DNA of 33,832 nucleotides from Planctomycetota bacterium (lineage in GTDB: Bacteria > Planctomycetota > UBA1135). The translations under genes and the position numbers were made by a program. How positions within the stretch are numbered: position 1 is the stretch's first letter; each line of letters starts with the position of its first letter. A model generated the notes under the pieces. That model searched no databases. It was not told where the DNA came from and worked only from the letters and a program-made list of their open reading frames with translations. Below, piece after piece: positions 1 through 6,711 of this stretch. The DNA is taken from the NCBI GenBank assembly GCA_002705055.1, contig PAHY01000010.1, forward strand, positions 1 through 33,832, in the 5' to 3' direction.

Positions 1-35
1 CAGCCGAAGCGCGGGCAGAAGGGTGGGTGAAACAA
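1..35 (-). CDS. Zinc-ribbon transposase, 5' fragment cut by window edge (left copy)
   Basis: Read on the minus strand from a TTG at 35-33, the frame gives MFHPPFCPRFGC before the window ends. This is the same start as the longer copy at 33618-33832, apart from one silent base change. A GGAGGA Shine-Dalgarno site lies six bases upstream of the TTG. The gene runs out of the window to the left, so nothing can be said of its catalytic domain or whether it is intact. Identity as a transposase rests entirely on the right-hand copy and on the shared 132-bp upstream block. Confidence 0.55.
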   Translation of the reverse strand, partial: MFHPPFCPRFG

Positions 36-36
36 G

Positions 37-72
37 AAGCGTCCTCCAGGTGGGTTCACCTAGAGGACGCTT
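37..72 (-). promoter_or_regulatory. Stem-loop covering the transposase ribosome-binding site (left copy)
   Basis: Ten bases AAGCGTCCTC pair with GAGGACGCTT. After one mismatch a further five pairs follow (AGGTG/CACCT), closing on a four-base loop. On the minus strand the 3' arm contains the GGAGGA that precedes the TTG start. The stem is unchanged in the right-hand copy although neighbouring bases have diverged. It could hide the ribosome-binding site and could also end transcription. Confidence 0.65.
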
Positions 73-133
73 TGGGAGGTCGAAAGTTACGGGTCGACTC
101 GAAAATCGAGCCCACTCATGGGGGTCAGACTCA

Positions 134-1813
134 CTAGTCGTCGATGACGGGCGTCAGCTTCTCGTTGAACTTGGCGACGAAGCCCCAGCGCATCGCAGTC
201 TCCTGCCCAGGACGCAGATTCATCCGCCAGCGCCAGACCCCTTTCTCGGCCCGATCTTCCATGTCCTGCTCGCTCGCCAGTGCGCCAGCGTGCATCTTGT
301 ACGGGCTGATCTTGATGCGGTCGTCCTGCGGGACCGGCAGCACTTCCTCGATCAGCACTTCGACCGGCTCGCGGGCTGCGGCCGACAGCTTGAGGCGCGC
401 CTCGTACCAATGCGTGTGGCTGAGCTCGCTCGAGAACAGCCCCGGCTCTTCGCGTTGATCCAGCACGACTTCGTACTCGACGATCAGGTTGGGGTCGATG
501 CCCAGGTTGAGGGTGGTCGAGTCGCCCTGGCGCAGCAGCGGGAAGCTGGACTCGCCGAGGTAGTCCGGGCCTAGGAAGATGCGCGCCACGCCCGGCAGCA
601 GCGGTGCCGCCGCCTCGCTGGTGACTTCGGCGCGCAGGTAGGCCTGCTGACTCAGCGAGGGCACGATGTAGCGCTCCGGCCGCACCTCGAGCGGGACATC
701 GACCAGACGGAACTGGCGCGGCTGCGTGCCCGAGACCAGATCCACCCGCTCGGGCAGCGCGAACTGCTGACTGAGCCCGAAATCCTGGACCGACGCCACC
801 GGGGCGGCGACGAAGGCCGCCTCGCGCCCCAGCTCGGCTCGCTTATCCGCCATGCCATCCTCATCCAGGTAGCCCAGCGACTCGAGCGCCGCGAGGTCTT
901 CCGAAGGCGCAGCGGAAGCGCTCACCAGCCCGCGGCGTGAACGCGCCGGCTCGAAGACGCGGGCCCAGCGGCGCGGCAGATCGGGCGGATCCAGGCCGAG
1001 CTGCGGCTGGGCGGTCGACAGCATGACCTGCACGCCCTCCCAGTCTTCATCGGTCTGCTGATAGATGCGGCCCACCAGGCCCACGTCCACACCAGTCAGA
1101 TCCGGATCGAGGCGCAGGTCGTACACCGGCTCCCAGGATGCGCCGCTCACGAGGTAGAGCAGGCGCACTTCGGCGGTACCCGCGCTCTGGAAAAACAGGT
1201 TGAGGTCCACCTCCTGGTAGGGACGCGCCGCGCTCGCCCGGCCCCCGAGCTGCTGCTCGAGGTCGCGGATCTGCACCTCGATCTTCTGGCGATTCTGCTC
1301 GTAGGCCTGAAGGCGGCCGTCCAGCGCCGCGCTCTGCCGCGTCACAAAATCGAACACATTGTCGAGGGTCATGCCGGTGTAACCCGTCAGCCCGTCCTGG
1401 CCCACCGAGCTCATCACGGCCTGGAGCATGCCCTGCCCCGCGGTGATGGCTTCCCGCTCGGCGACCAGCGCGCGCTGCTCGTCGCGCAGGGCGGCGATCC
1501 GCAGCCGCAGCTGGTCACGCTCCGATTGCGCCAGCTCGCCGGTGCGCTGGCGCACTTCGAGGCCCTGCAGCACCGCCGAAGCCCCCTGGACGCGGGTCTG
1601 GAAGGACTCGCGATCGGCGGTCATCGGCAAAGGCCCGACGCGCACCGTCATCGCGCCGGGCTCTCCGGCCTCGACCAGGAAGACGCGCTCGGCCATGGCC
1701 TGACCCGAATAGATGGTCACGCGGTCGAGCTGGGAAGGCACCGGAATCGCGTCATCCCCCTGGGGAAGCGCAAGAACGGCGAGGGTGCTGGCTAGGAATG
1801 CGGAAGCGAGCAT
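134..1813 (-). CDS. MuiA-family secreted protein (DUF4140/DUF4139)
   Basis: A 559-residue protein with an N-terminal export signal (residues 1-17, ending near LALPQG). An N-terminal DUF4140-like segment (about 25-125) contains YSGQAMAERVFLVEAG. A charged, probably coiled-coil stretch covers about 93-195. A C-terminal DUF4139-like beta domain (about 215-555) contains the family-typical VSGASWEPVYDLRLD. This order is that of the mucoidy inhibitor A (MuiA) family, whose biochemical role is not established. An Ala/Glu/Asp-rich insertion near residues 295-345 interrupts the DUF4139 region. The ATG at 1813 is followed directly by the signal sequence. The stop codon lies one base from the transposable-element terminus, so the insertion just misses the coding region. 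Divergent from the outer-membrane-like gene at 1946. The family call is firm; the function is unknown. Confidence 0.82.
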   Translation of the reverse strand: MLASAFLASTLAVLALPQGDDAIPVPSQLDRVTIYSGQAMAERVFLVEAGEPGAMTVRVGPLPMTADRESFQTRVQGASAVLQGLEVRQRTGELAQSERDQLRLRIAALRDEQRALVAEREAITAGQGMLQAVMSSVGQDGLTGYTGMTLDNVFDFVTRQSAALDGRLQAYEQNRQKIEVQIRDLEQQLGGRASAARPYQEVDLNLFFQSAGTAEVRLLYLVSGASWEPVYDLRLDPDLTGVDVGLVGRIYQQTDEDWEGVQVMLSTAQPQLGLDPPDLPRRWARVFEPARSRRGLVSASAAPSEDLAALESLGYLDEDGMADKRAELGREAAFVAAPVASVQDFGLSQQFALPERVDLVSGTQPRQFRLVDVPLEVRPERYIVPSLSQQAYLRAEVTSEAAAPLLPGVARIFLGPDYLGESSFPLLRQGDSTTLNLGIDPNLIVEYEVVLDQREEPGLFSSELSHTHWYEARLKLSAAAREPVEVLIEEVLPVPQDDRIKISPYKMHAGALASEQDMEDRAEKGVWRWRMNLRPGQETAMRWGFVAKFNEKLTPVIDD

Positions 1814-1832
1814 GGCTGCAGTCTACGGGAAG

Positions 1833-1845
1833 GGTGCGGCGCACC
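1833..1845. promoter_or_regulatory. Perfect dyad in a divergent intergenic region
   Basis: GGTGCG and CGCACC flank a single G between the divergent muiA-like gene (start 1813) and the lipoprotein gene (start 1946). It could be an operator or a small leader hairpin for the muiA-like gene. No clear -35/-10 pair was recognised in the remaining 130 bases. Short GC-rich dyads also arise by chance at this base composition. Confidence 0.25.
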
Positions 1846-1945
1846 GTGGGCGCGCTTGAGCGGCCCGGACTCCTAGAACGACGACACCGGCGCCCAGATT
1901 GGGTCAAAGATCGAGTCGAAACGGCCGATCCCATAAACTCGGACC

Positions 1946-2575
1946 ATGCGCATCGTCCTTCCCGCTCTGCTGCTCGCCGGCTCGCTCGGCTCGTGTGCGT
2001 TTTTCACGGACGAAGGCTTTCAGCCCGTGCAGAACAACGTGCGCCTGACGGCGAACGTCACCTATCCCAGCGACCTCGACATCGACGGTCCGGCCGGCAC
2101 GGCCAACACCGAGATGGATGAGCAGGGCTATGAACTTGCCTACGAATGGGAGGATGCCGATGGCTTTGCCCCCTACGTGCAGTATGGCCGCGGCAGTTGG
2201 ACCTTCGATTGGCCCGGCGAGGTCGATTTCATGCGCTGGACTGCCGGCGCCCGCTGGTACACCGAGCAGCTCGGTGACGAAGGCGGCTGGCTCGACAACA
2301 CCCGCGCCTTCGGCGATCTGGGCCTGTCGATTCTCGACCCCGACACTTTCTACGACGGCACGGAATCCCACCGCTTCCACTCCGCCCTCGAACTGAAAGC
2401 AGGGACCGGGCTGCAGCGCCACCTCCACAATGGAGTCTTCTTCGAGCTGGGCTTGCTGGCGCACCTGGGCCAGACCCAGGAAGTGGTCCGCGACCAGGTC
2501 GCGCTGACCAGCGCCGAGAACGACTGGGACTGGTACCGCCTGATGCTGACGATCGGCGTCGGCGTCCGCTTCTAG
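1946..2575 (+). CDS. Outer-membrane-like beta-barrel lipoprotein
   Basis: A 209-residue protein beginning with a lipoprotein signal peptide: hydrophobic residues 3-13 then LGSC, with Cys17 as the probable acylated residue. The rest alternates aromatic and polar residues in short strands (for example YELAYEWEDADGFAPYVQYG and MRWTAGARWYTE). It ends in GVGVRF, a terminal aromatic typical of outer-membrane beta barrels. That pattern suggests a small barrel similar in style to OmpW/OmpA-like proteins, but I do not recognise a named family. The combination of lipobox and barrel-like ending is slightly unusual. It stands alone, divergent from the muiA-like gene and convergent with a nitroreductase gene. 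Confidence 0.65.
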   Translation: MRIVLPALLLAGSLGSCAFFTDEGFQPVQNNVRLTANVTYPSDLDIDGPAGTANTEMDEQGYELAYEWEDADGFAPYVQYGRGSWTFDWPGEVDFMRWTAGARWYTEQLGDEGGWLDNTRAFGDLGLSILDPDTFYDGTESHRFHSALELKAGTGLQRHLHNGVFFELGLLAHLGQTQEVVRDQVALTSAENDWDWYRLMLTIGVGVRF

Positions 2576-2588
2576 GCCGGGCGCCTAG
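2572..2588. terminator. Bidirectional hairpin formed by the two stop codons
   Basis: CTAGGC and GCCTAG pair around a five-base loop. The stem contains the TAG stops of both convergent genes (2573-2575 plus, 2587-2585 minus). There is no T-tract, so classical intrinsic termination is uncertain. Confidence 0.35.
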
Positions 2589-3214
2589 CCTTCGTTCCAG
2601 CTCGACCACGCCGCAGCCGGCGTGCGGCGGGCATGCATCTTGCCGATGAAACCGCGCTCGGCCTCGTCTTCCGGTGACAGCGGCGCGCCGAAGAACAGCG
2701 TGCCGAGGTAACTCTCGCCTTCCGCCTGGCCGAAGATCCGCGCCGCGGCCGCCTGCCCCAGGATGGGCGCGCTGCACCAGTAGCTGCCATAGCCACGGGC
2801 GTGCATCGCCAGTAGGAAGTTCTGCGCGGCCGCGGCGGCGGCGGCCAGGTGCTCCCAGTCCCGCTCGGGCCGGCCTTCGGGCAGCCAGCTGGCCTGCACC
2901 ACCGCGCCGGCCCCGTCGAAGATCGCCGGCAGCTTGCCGTAGAGGATCTCGGCCTCGTCCAGCGCGCGGTGCACCTGCTTCAGACCCTCGCCGACGAAGA
3001 CGCGGAAGCGCCAGGGCTCGGGCACCTGTTCCTCGCGGGCAAAGTGGAAAGGCGCCATGCCCGCCTGCTCGAGCGCGGACCGCAGCGCGGCCTCGAAGGC
3101 CTGCGGATCCTCGCCGGCACCAGCCAGCACCTTGCGCGTGCGGCGCTCGCGGATCGCGGCATCGACCGCGCGCACGAAATCGTCTCGGCTCAGGGCATCC
3201 GGGGGTGAAATCAT
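2585..3214 (-). CDS. Nitroreductase-family protein (YdjA-like)
   Basis: A 209-residue FMN-dependent nitroreductase-fold protein. The early IRERRTRK motif corresponds to the phosphate-binding Arg region. PEPWRFRVFVGEG matches the PW-F segment of the fold. The late YGSYWCSAPILG resembles the small YdjA-type enzymes, followed by the final strand YLGTLFFGAP. These enzymes reduce nitro compounds, quinones or enones with NAD(P)H; the substrate cannot be read from sequence. An upstream in-frame start would add 30 Arg/Gly-rich residues, so the ATG at 3214, giving MISPPDALSRDD, is preferred. It is divergent from a second nitroreductase gene with only 49 bases between the starts, suggesting shared control. 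The two paralogues are quite diverged. Confidence 0.78.
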   Translation of the reverse strand: MISPPDALSRDDFVRAVDAAIRERRTRKVLAGAGEDPQAFEAALRSALEQAGMAPFHFAREEQVPEPWRFRVFVGEGLKQVHRALDEAEILYGKLPAIFDGAGAVVQASWLPEGRPERDWEHLAAAAAAAQNFLLAMHARGYGSYWCSAPILGQAAAARIFGQAEGESYLGTLFFGAPLSPEDEAERGFIGKMHARRTPAAAWSSWNEG

Positions 3215-3263
3215 CCCCCCAGGCTTAGACTTGCCCGCGCCGCGCTTCAAGCGCCCCCCTCCC

Positions 3264-3899
3264 ATGGAAGTCACCGCCGCCATCCGCCAGCGCCGTTCGG
3301 TCAAGCAATACGACCCGGAGCACCGCCTGACCGAGGACGAGATCCGTCATCTGCTCGGCCACGCCATGCTGTCGCCGACCAGCTTCAATATGCAGAACTG
3401 GCACTTCGTCGCCGTCACCGACCGCGAGGTGCAGACCAAGCTGTGCGCAGCCGCCTGGAACCAGGCGCAGGTCCGCGACTGTTCACTGACGCTGGTGATC
3501 ACCGGGCGGATGGACGCCTGGAAGGATATGACGCGGCAGCTCCGCCACGCGCCCGAGAACGTCCAGGAGATGTTCGGCAAGATGGTGCCGGGCTTCTATT
3601 CCGGCAACGACGCGCTCGAGCGCGATGAATGCGTCCGCTCCGTGGGCATCGCCGGCCAGACGGTCATGCTCCTGGCCAAGGACATGGGCTACGACAGCTG
3701 CCCGATGATCGGCTTCGATCCGGCTCAGGTGTCCGAGATCCTCGCGCTGCCGGAAACGCACGCGCCGCTCCTGATGATCACGATCGGCAAGGCGCTCGCC
3801 CCGGCGCGCCCGCGCATGGGGCTGCTCAGCTTCGACGAGGCGGTGTCCATCAACCGCTTCGGCAACCACACCCTGAGTGGCCAGCCGGACGAGAGCTAG
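3264..3899 (+). CDS. Nitroreductase family protein
   Basis: A 211-residue protein starting MEVTAAIRQRRSVKQYDP, the standard nitroreductase opening with the FMN-phosphate-binding RRSV-Y motif. AMLSPTSFNMQNWHFVAVTD provides the FMN-contacting Ser/Asn/Gln-Trp segment. The end, with MGYDSCPMIGFDPAQVSEIL and APLLMITIGKAL, completes the fold. It probably acts as a cytoplasmic NAD(P)H-dependent flavin oxidoreductase. The open frame extends upstream, but the ATG at 3264 gives the family's normal length and avoids running into the divergent neighbour. Its TAG stop overlaps the stop of the convergent carbonic anhydrase gene in one CTAG tetranucleotide (3896-3899). Confidence 0.85.
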   Translation: MEVTAAIRQRRSVKQYDPEHRLTEDEIRHLLGHAMLSPTSFNMQNWHFVAVTDREVQTKLCAAAWNQAQVRDCSLTLVITGRMDAWKDMTRQLRHAPENVQEMFGKMVPGFYSGNDALERDECVRSVGIAGQTVMLLAKDMGYDSCPMIGFDPAQVSEILALPETHAPLLMITIGKALAPARPRMGLLSFDEAVSINRFGNHTLSGQPDES

Positions 3900-4441
3900 G
3901 CCAGCTCGTTGCGGTGCGCGTGCAGCGCGGCCGCGGTGAGCCGCGCGTATTCGCGATAGCGGCCTGGCGTGCGCGCGATGATCTCGAGTTCGCGCTCGCT
4001 CAGCTCGCGCTTGACCTGGGCCGGCACCCCCACGACCAGCGAGCGCGGCGGGATGATGGTGCCTTCACGCACCACCGCCCCGGCGGCGATCAGCGAATGG
4101 TGGCCGATACGGCAGCCGTCGAGGACGCGCGCGCCGATGCCGATTAGGCAATCATGCTCGATGATCGCGCCGTGTACCGTGGCCTGATGACCGACCGAAA
4201 CGCGCTCGCCCAGCTCGACGGGAAACTCGCCCTTCTGGCCATGCAGCACCGCGCCGTCCTGAATGTTGCTGTCCGCGCCGATCCGAATCCAATGCACATC
4301 CGCGCGGACCACGGCGTTGTACCAGACGGAAACACGGTCCCCGAGCGTGGCCTGGCCGATCAGCTTGGCGCCCGGAGCCAGGAAGACCTCCTCCCCCAGC
4401 TGGGGTGCGTGACCGTCGTACGGGAGCACGAGCGCTTGCAT
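3896..4441 (-). CDS. Gamma carbonic anhydrase family protein
   Basis: A 181-residue left-handed beta-helix protein of the YrdA/PaaY/CaiE group. Hexapeptide turns run from about residue 14 to 150. The three zinc-binding histidines expected for gamma carbonic anhydrases are present: His67 in QDGAVLH, and His85 and His90 in VGHQATVHG. The RADV and NIQDG segments near the active site are conserved. It ends in a helix after GVPAQVKREL. The family hydrates CO2 in some members, while others have no measured activity. The start at 4441 (MQALVLPYDG) matches the family; the longer open frame adds a basic Ser/Arg-rich extension and is rejected. It lies 10 bases downstream of the phosphodiesterase gene on the same strand, so the two are probably cotranscribed. 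Confidence 0.85.
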   Translation of the reverse strand: MQALVLPYDGHAPQLGEEVFLAPGAKLIGQATLGDRVSVWYNAVVRADVHWIRIGADSNIQDGAVLHGQKGEFPVELGERVSVGHQATVHGAIIEHDCLIGIGARVLDGCRIGHHSLIAAGAVVREGTIIPPRSLVVGVPAQVKRELSERELEIIARTPGRYREYARLTAAALHAHRNELA

Positions 4442-4451
4442 GGCCCGAAGT

Positions 4452-5294
4452 CTACTGCGCGCCCGCGGCCAGCTCGGCGCGCAGCTCGCCGACGCGGTCG
4501 GAGATGATGCCGTCGACACCGCGCTGCTTCAGCGTGGCCGCGCGCGCGGCGTCGTTGCCGGTGTAGGTCCAAACGTACAGCCCGGCGGCGTGGGCCGCGG
4601 CTACGATCTCAGGAGTGGCGTGGTCGTGGTGACAGCCCAGGATGGTGGCGCCCAGGTCCTCGGCCAAGGCCAGATCGGCCTCCACCGGCTGCGAGATCAG
4701 CAGCAGCTTGCGCACGCCCGGCGCCTCCTCTTCCGCGGCGGCGAGGGCAGCAGGCTCGAAGCTGGCCACGAGGTGCCGATCGACCTCACCACGCTCTTGC
4801 AGCAGACGCCCGACCGCGGCGCCGGCCGCGCGCGGCTTGACCTCGATCATGATGCCGCCGTCCGCTTCGGCCGCGAGGTCGAGGACCTCGGCCAGCCGAG
4901 GCAGGGGTTCCTCGGCGAAGCGCTGCTCGAACTTCTCGGCGAAGCCCGCGCGCAGATCCTTGAGCTCGTCCCAGTCGGACTCGGACACCTTGCGCGCCGA
5001 GCCCGTCGTGCGTGCGAGCTCGTCGTCGTGGACGACGACCAGCTGCCCGTCTCGCGTCAGCTGGACATCGATCTCGACGCAGCTCGGCGCCGGATCGAGT
5101 GCAAAGGCGGCGCGCACCGCGCTGAGCGTGTTCTCGGGGTAGTGCGCCGAGTCGCCTCGGTGCGCGATCCAATGCGGAGGGTCCGAGAGTTTCATGGCAG
5201 GATCAGCCGCGGCGTCCGGGCCGCAGCGGGAAAACAGCAGACAGGACAGAGCGGCGGCAGTTGCCAGCGCGGGACGGGGGCGAAGCAGAGTCAT
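4452..5294 (-). CDS. Secreted glycerophosphodiester phosphodiesterase
   Basis: A 280-residue protein with an N-terminal signal (residues 1-24, hydrophobic core ALATAAALSCLLF, then a Cys that may be lipidated although the site is not a good lipobox). The GDPD TIM-barrel follows. WIAHRGDSAHYPENT holds the catalytic His-Arg and the metal-binding Glu. CVEIDVQLTRDGQLVVVHDD holds the Glu-x-Asp pair and second catalytic His. MIEVKPR holds the following metal-binding Glu. YVWTYTGND and GVDGIISD close the barrel. It splits glycerophosphodiesters to glycerol-3-phosphate and an alcohol, outside the cytoplasm given the signal. The ATG at 5294 is chosen because it places the signal peptide first. It is upstream of and probably cotranscribed with the carbonic anhydrase gene. 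Confidence 0.87.
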   Translation of the reverse strand: MTLLRPRPALATAAALSCLLFSRCGPDAAADPAMKLSDPPHWIAHRGDSAHYPENTLSAVRAAFALDPAPSCVEIDVQLTRDGQLVVVHDDELARTTGSARKVSESDWDELKDLRAGFAEKFEQRFAEEPLPRLAEVLDLAAEADGGIMIEVKPRAAGAAVGRLLQERGEVDRHLVASFEPAALAAAEEEAPGVRKLLLISQPVEADLALAEDLGATILGCHHDHATPEIVAAAHAAGLYVWTYTGNDAARAATLKQRGVDGIISDRVGELRAELAAGAQ

Positions 5295-5370
5295 CGGCGT
5301 GACGGCAGCCCGGACTCTCGCACAGAGATCGTTAGGCTTGCAAGCGGGCCCGCGCGGCCCGCCCCACCTC

Positions 5371-6705
5371 ATGAGCTCCGACCGACGCACCTTTCTCACC
5401 GGCCTGGCGGGTACGGCTGCCTTCGGCGCCGCCTGGGCCTGCGGCAAGAAGATGGACGAGAACACCCCCGCCTCCGAGGCCGGCACCCCACCGGATTCCC
5501 GCGCCGCGGATCTGCAGGCAGCGACCGACGAGCTGTTCGCCGATCTGAGCGATCAGTCCGGCAGCGTCGAGCCGATCTCGACCGCCGAGCACGCGGCGCG
5601 CCGTCAGCGTCTGGGCGCGCTGCTCAGCGATTCGCCCTTCGACGCGATGATCTGCGAAGGCGGCGCGACGATGCGCTACCTGTCCGGGACCACCTGGGGG
5701 CACAGCGAGCGCCTCTTCAGCTTGGTGGTGCTGGCCGACGGCAGTCACATCTGGTTGTGCCCGGCCTTTGAGGAAGAGAAAGCGCGGCTGCGGATCGACC
5801 GCGACGGCGGCCCCGGCGGCGAGGTGCTGACCTGGGATGAGCACGAGTACCCCTTCGCGCCGCTCGCCAGCGCGCTCGAAGAGAAGGGAGTCGGGCGGCT
5901 CGGCGTGGAACCCGCGCTGCGCCATCGCTTCGTGCATGGTCTGCAGGAAGAGATGGGCGGCTCGCGCGTCGCCGCGGCGCTCGATCTGATCGTCGAGCTG
6001 CGCGGGCGGAAGGATGAGCACGAGCTCGCGCTGCTGCGCAAGGTCAACGAGCTGACGCAGCAGGGCATCGTTGCGGCGGCGAACGAGGTGCGCCCCGGCA
6101 TGACCGGGCGGGATATCTCGCGGCTCATGCGCCGCGCCCAGGCCAAGCTCGGCTTGGGCGGGATCTGGGATCTGTCGCTGATCGGCGAGGCCGCGGCCTA
6201 CCCGCACGGCGGCTACGGCGACCGCAAAGTCGAAGAAGGCGACGTGATCCTGGTCGACACCGGCGGCGATCTGCACGGCTACAAGTCCGACAACACCCGC
6301 AGCTGGGTGCTGGGTGGCAAGCCGAGCGCGGAGGTCACCAAGGTCTGGAACCTGGTGCGCGACGCGCAAAAGGCGGCCTTCGAAGCGATGCGCCCCGGCG
6401 ACCCCTGCGGCAACGTCGACCGCGCGGCGCGCGCGGTGATCGAGCGCGGCGGCTACGGCCCCGGCTACGAGTACTTCGGCCACCGCCTCGGCCACGGCAT
6501 CGGCATGGAAGGCCACGAAGACCCCTACTTCGACGGCGGCTCGCGCGTGCGCATGGCCTCCGGCATGACCTTCTCCAACGAGCCCGGGATCTACATCTAC
6601 GGGTCCTTCGGCATCCGCCTCGAAGACATCGTCGTCGTCACCGAGACCGGCGCCGACCACTTCGGCGACTGGCAGGCCGGCCCGGAATCCCCGGCTTCGG
6701 CCTGA
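5371..6705 (+). CDS. Tat-exported M24 (Xaa-Pro) metallopeptidase
   Basis: A 444-residue protein with a twin-arginine signal, SSDRRTFLTGLAGTAAFG, followed by AAWACG, where the Cys may be lipidated. After an acidic linker come a creatinase-like N-terminal domain (about 65-200) and the pita-bread M24 domain (about 215-435). All five dinuclear metal ligands are identifiable: Asp296 (VDTGGD), Asp307 (KSDNTR), His375 (LGHGIG), Glu404 (NEPG) and Glu418 (RLED). Such enzymes remove an N-terminal residue ahead of proline or cut Xaa-Pro dipeptides. The signal places it outside the cytoplasm, where it would help digest peptides. The ATG at 5371 starts the Tat signal. Its stop is six bases from the convergent sigma fusion A. 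Confidence 0.87.
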   Translation: MSSDRRTFLTGLAGTAAFGAAWACGKKMDENTPASEAGTPPDSRAADLQAATDELFADLSDQSGSVEPISTAEHAARRQRLGALLSDSPFDAMICEGGATMRYLSGTTWGHSERLFSLVVLADGSHIWLCPAFEEEKARLRIDRDGGPGGEVLTWDEHEYPFAPLASALEEKGVGRLGVEPALRHRFVHGLQEEMGGSRVAAALDLIVELRGRKDEHELALLRKVNELTQQGIVAAANEVRPGMTGRDISRLMRRAQAKLGLGGIWDLSLIGEAAAYPHGGYGDRKVEEGDVILVDTGGDLHGYKSDNTRSWVLGGKPSAEVTKVWNLVRDAQKAAFEAMRPGDPCGNVDRAARAVIERGGYGPGYEYFGHRLGHGIGMEGHEDPYFDGGSRVRMASGMTFSNEPGIYIYGSFGIRLEDIVVVTETGADHFGDWQAGPESPASA

Positions 6706-6711
6706 CGCTCA

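Larger units (their letters stand above)
1..132 (-). repeat. Left copy of 132-bp inverted repeat (transposable-element 5' end)
   Basis: The reverse complement of this stretch matches 33521-33652 with seven mismatches in 132 positions by direct comparison. It holds, in order on the minus strand: the terminal motif gagtctgacccccatgagt (132-114), a spacer of about 40 bases, a 36-base stem-loop, and the first codons of the transposase. The terminal motif starts one base after the stop codon of the muiA-like gene. The block is read as the 5' end of an insertion element whose body lies outside the window. Confidence 0.75.
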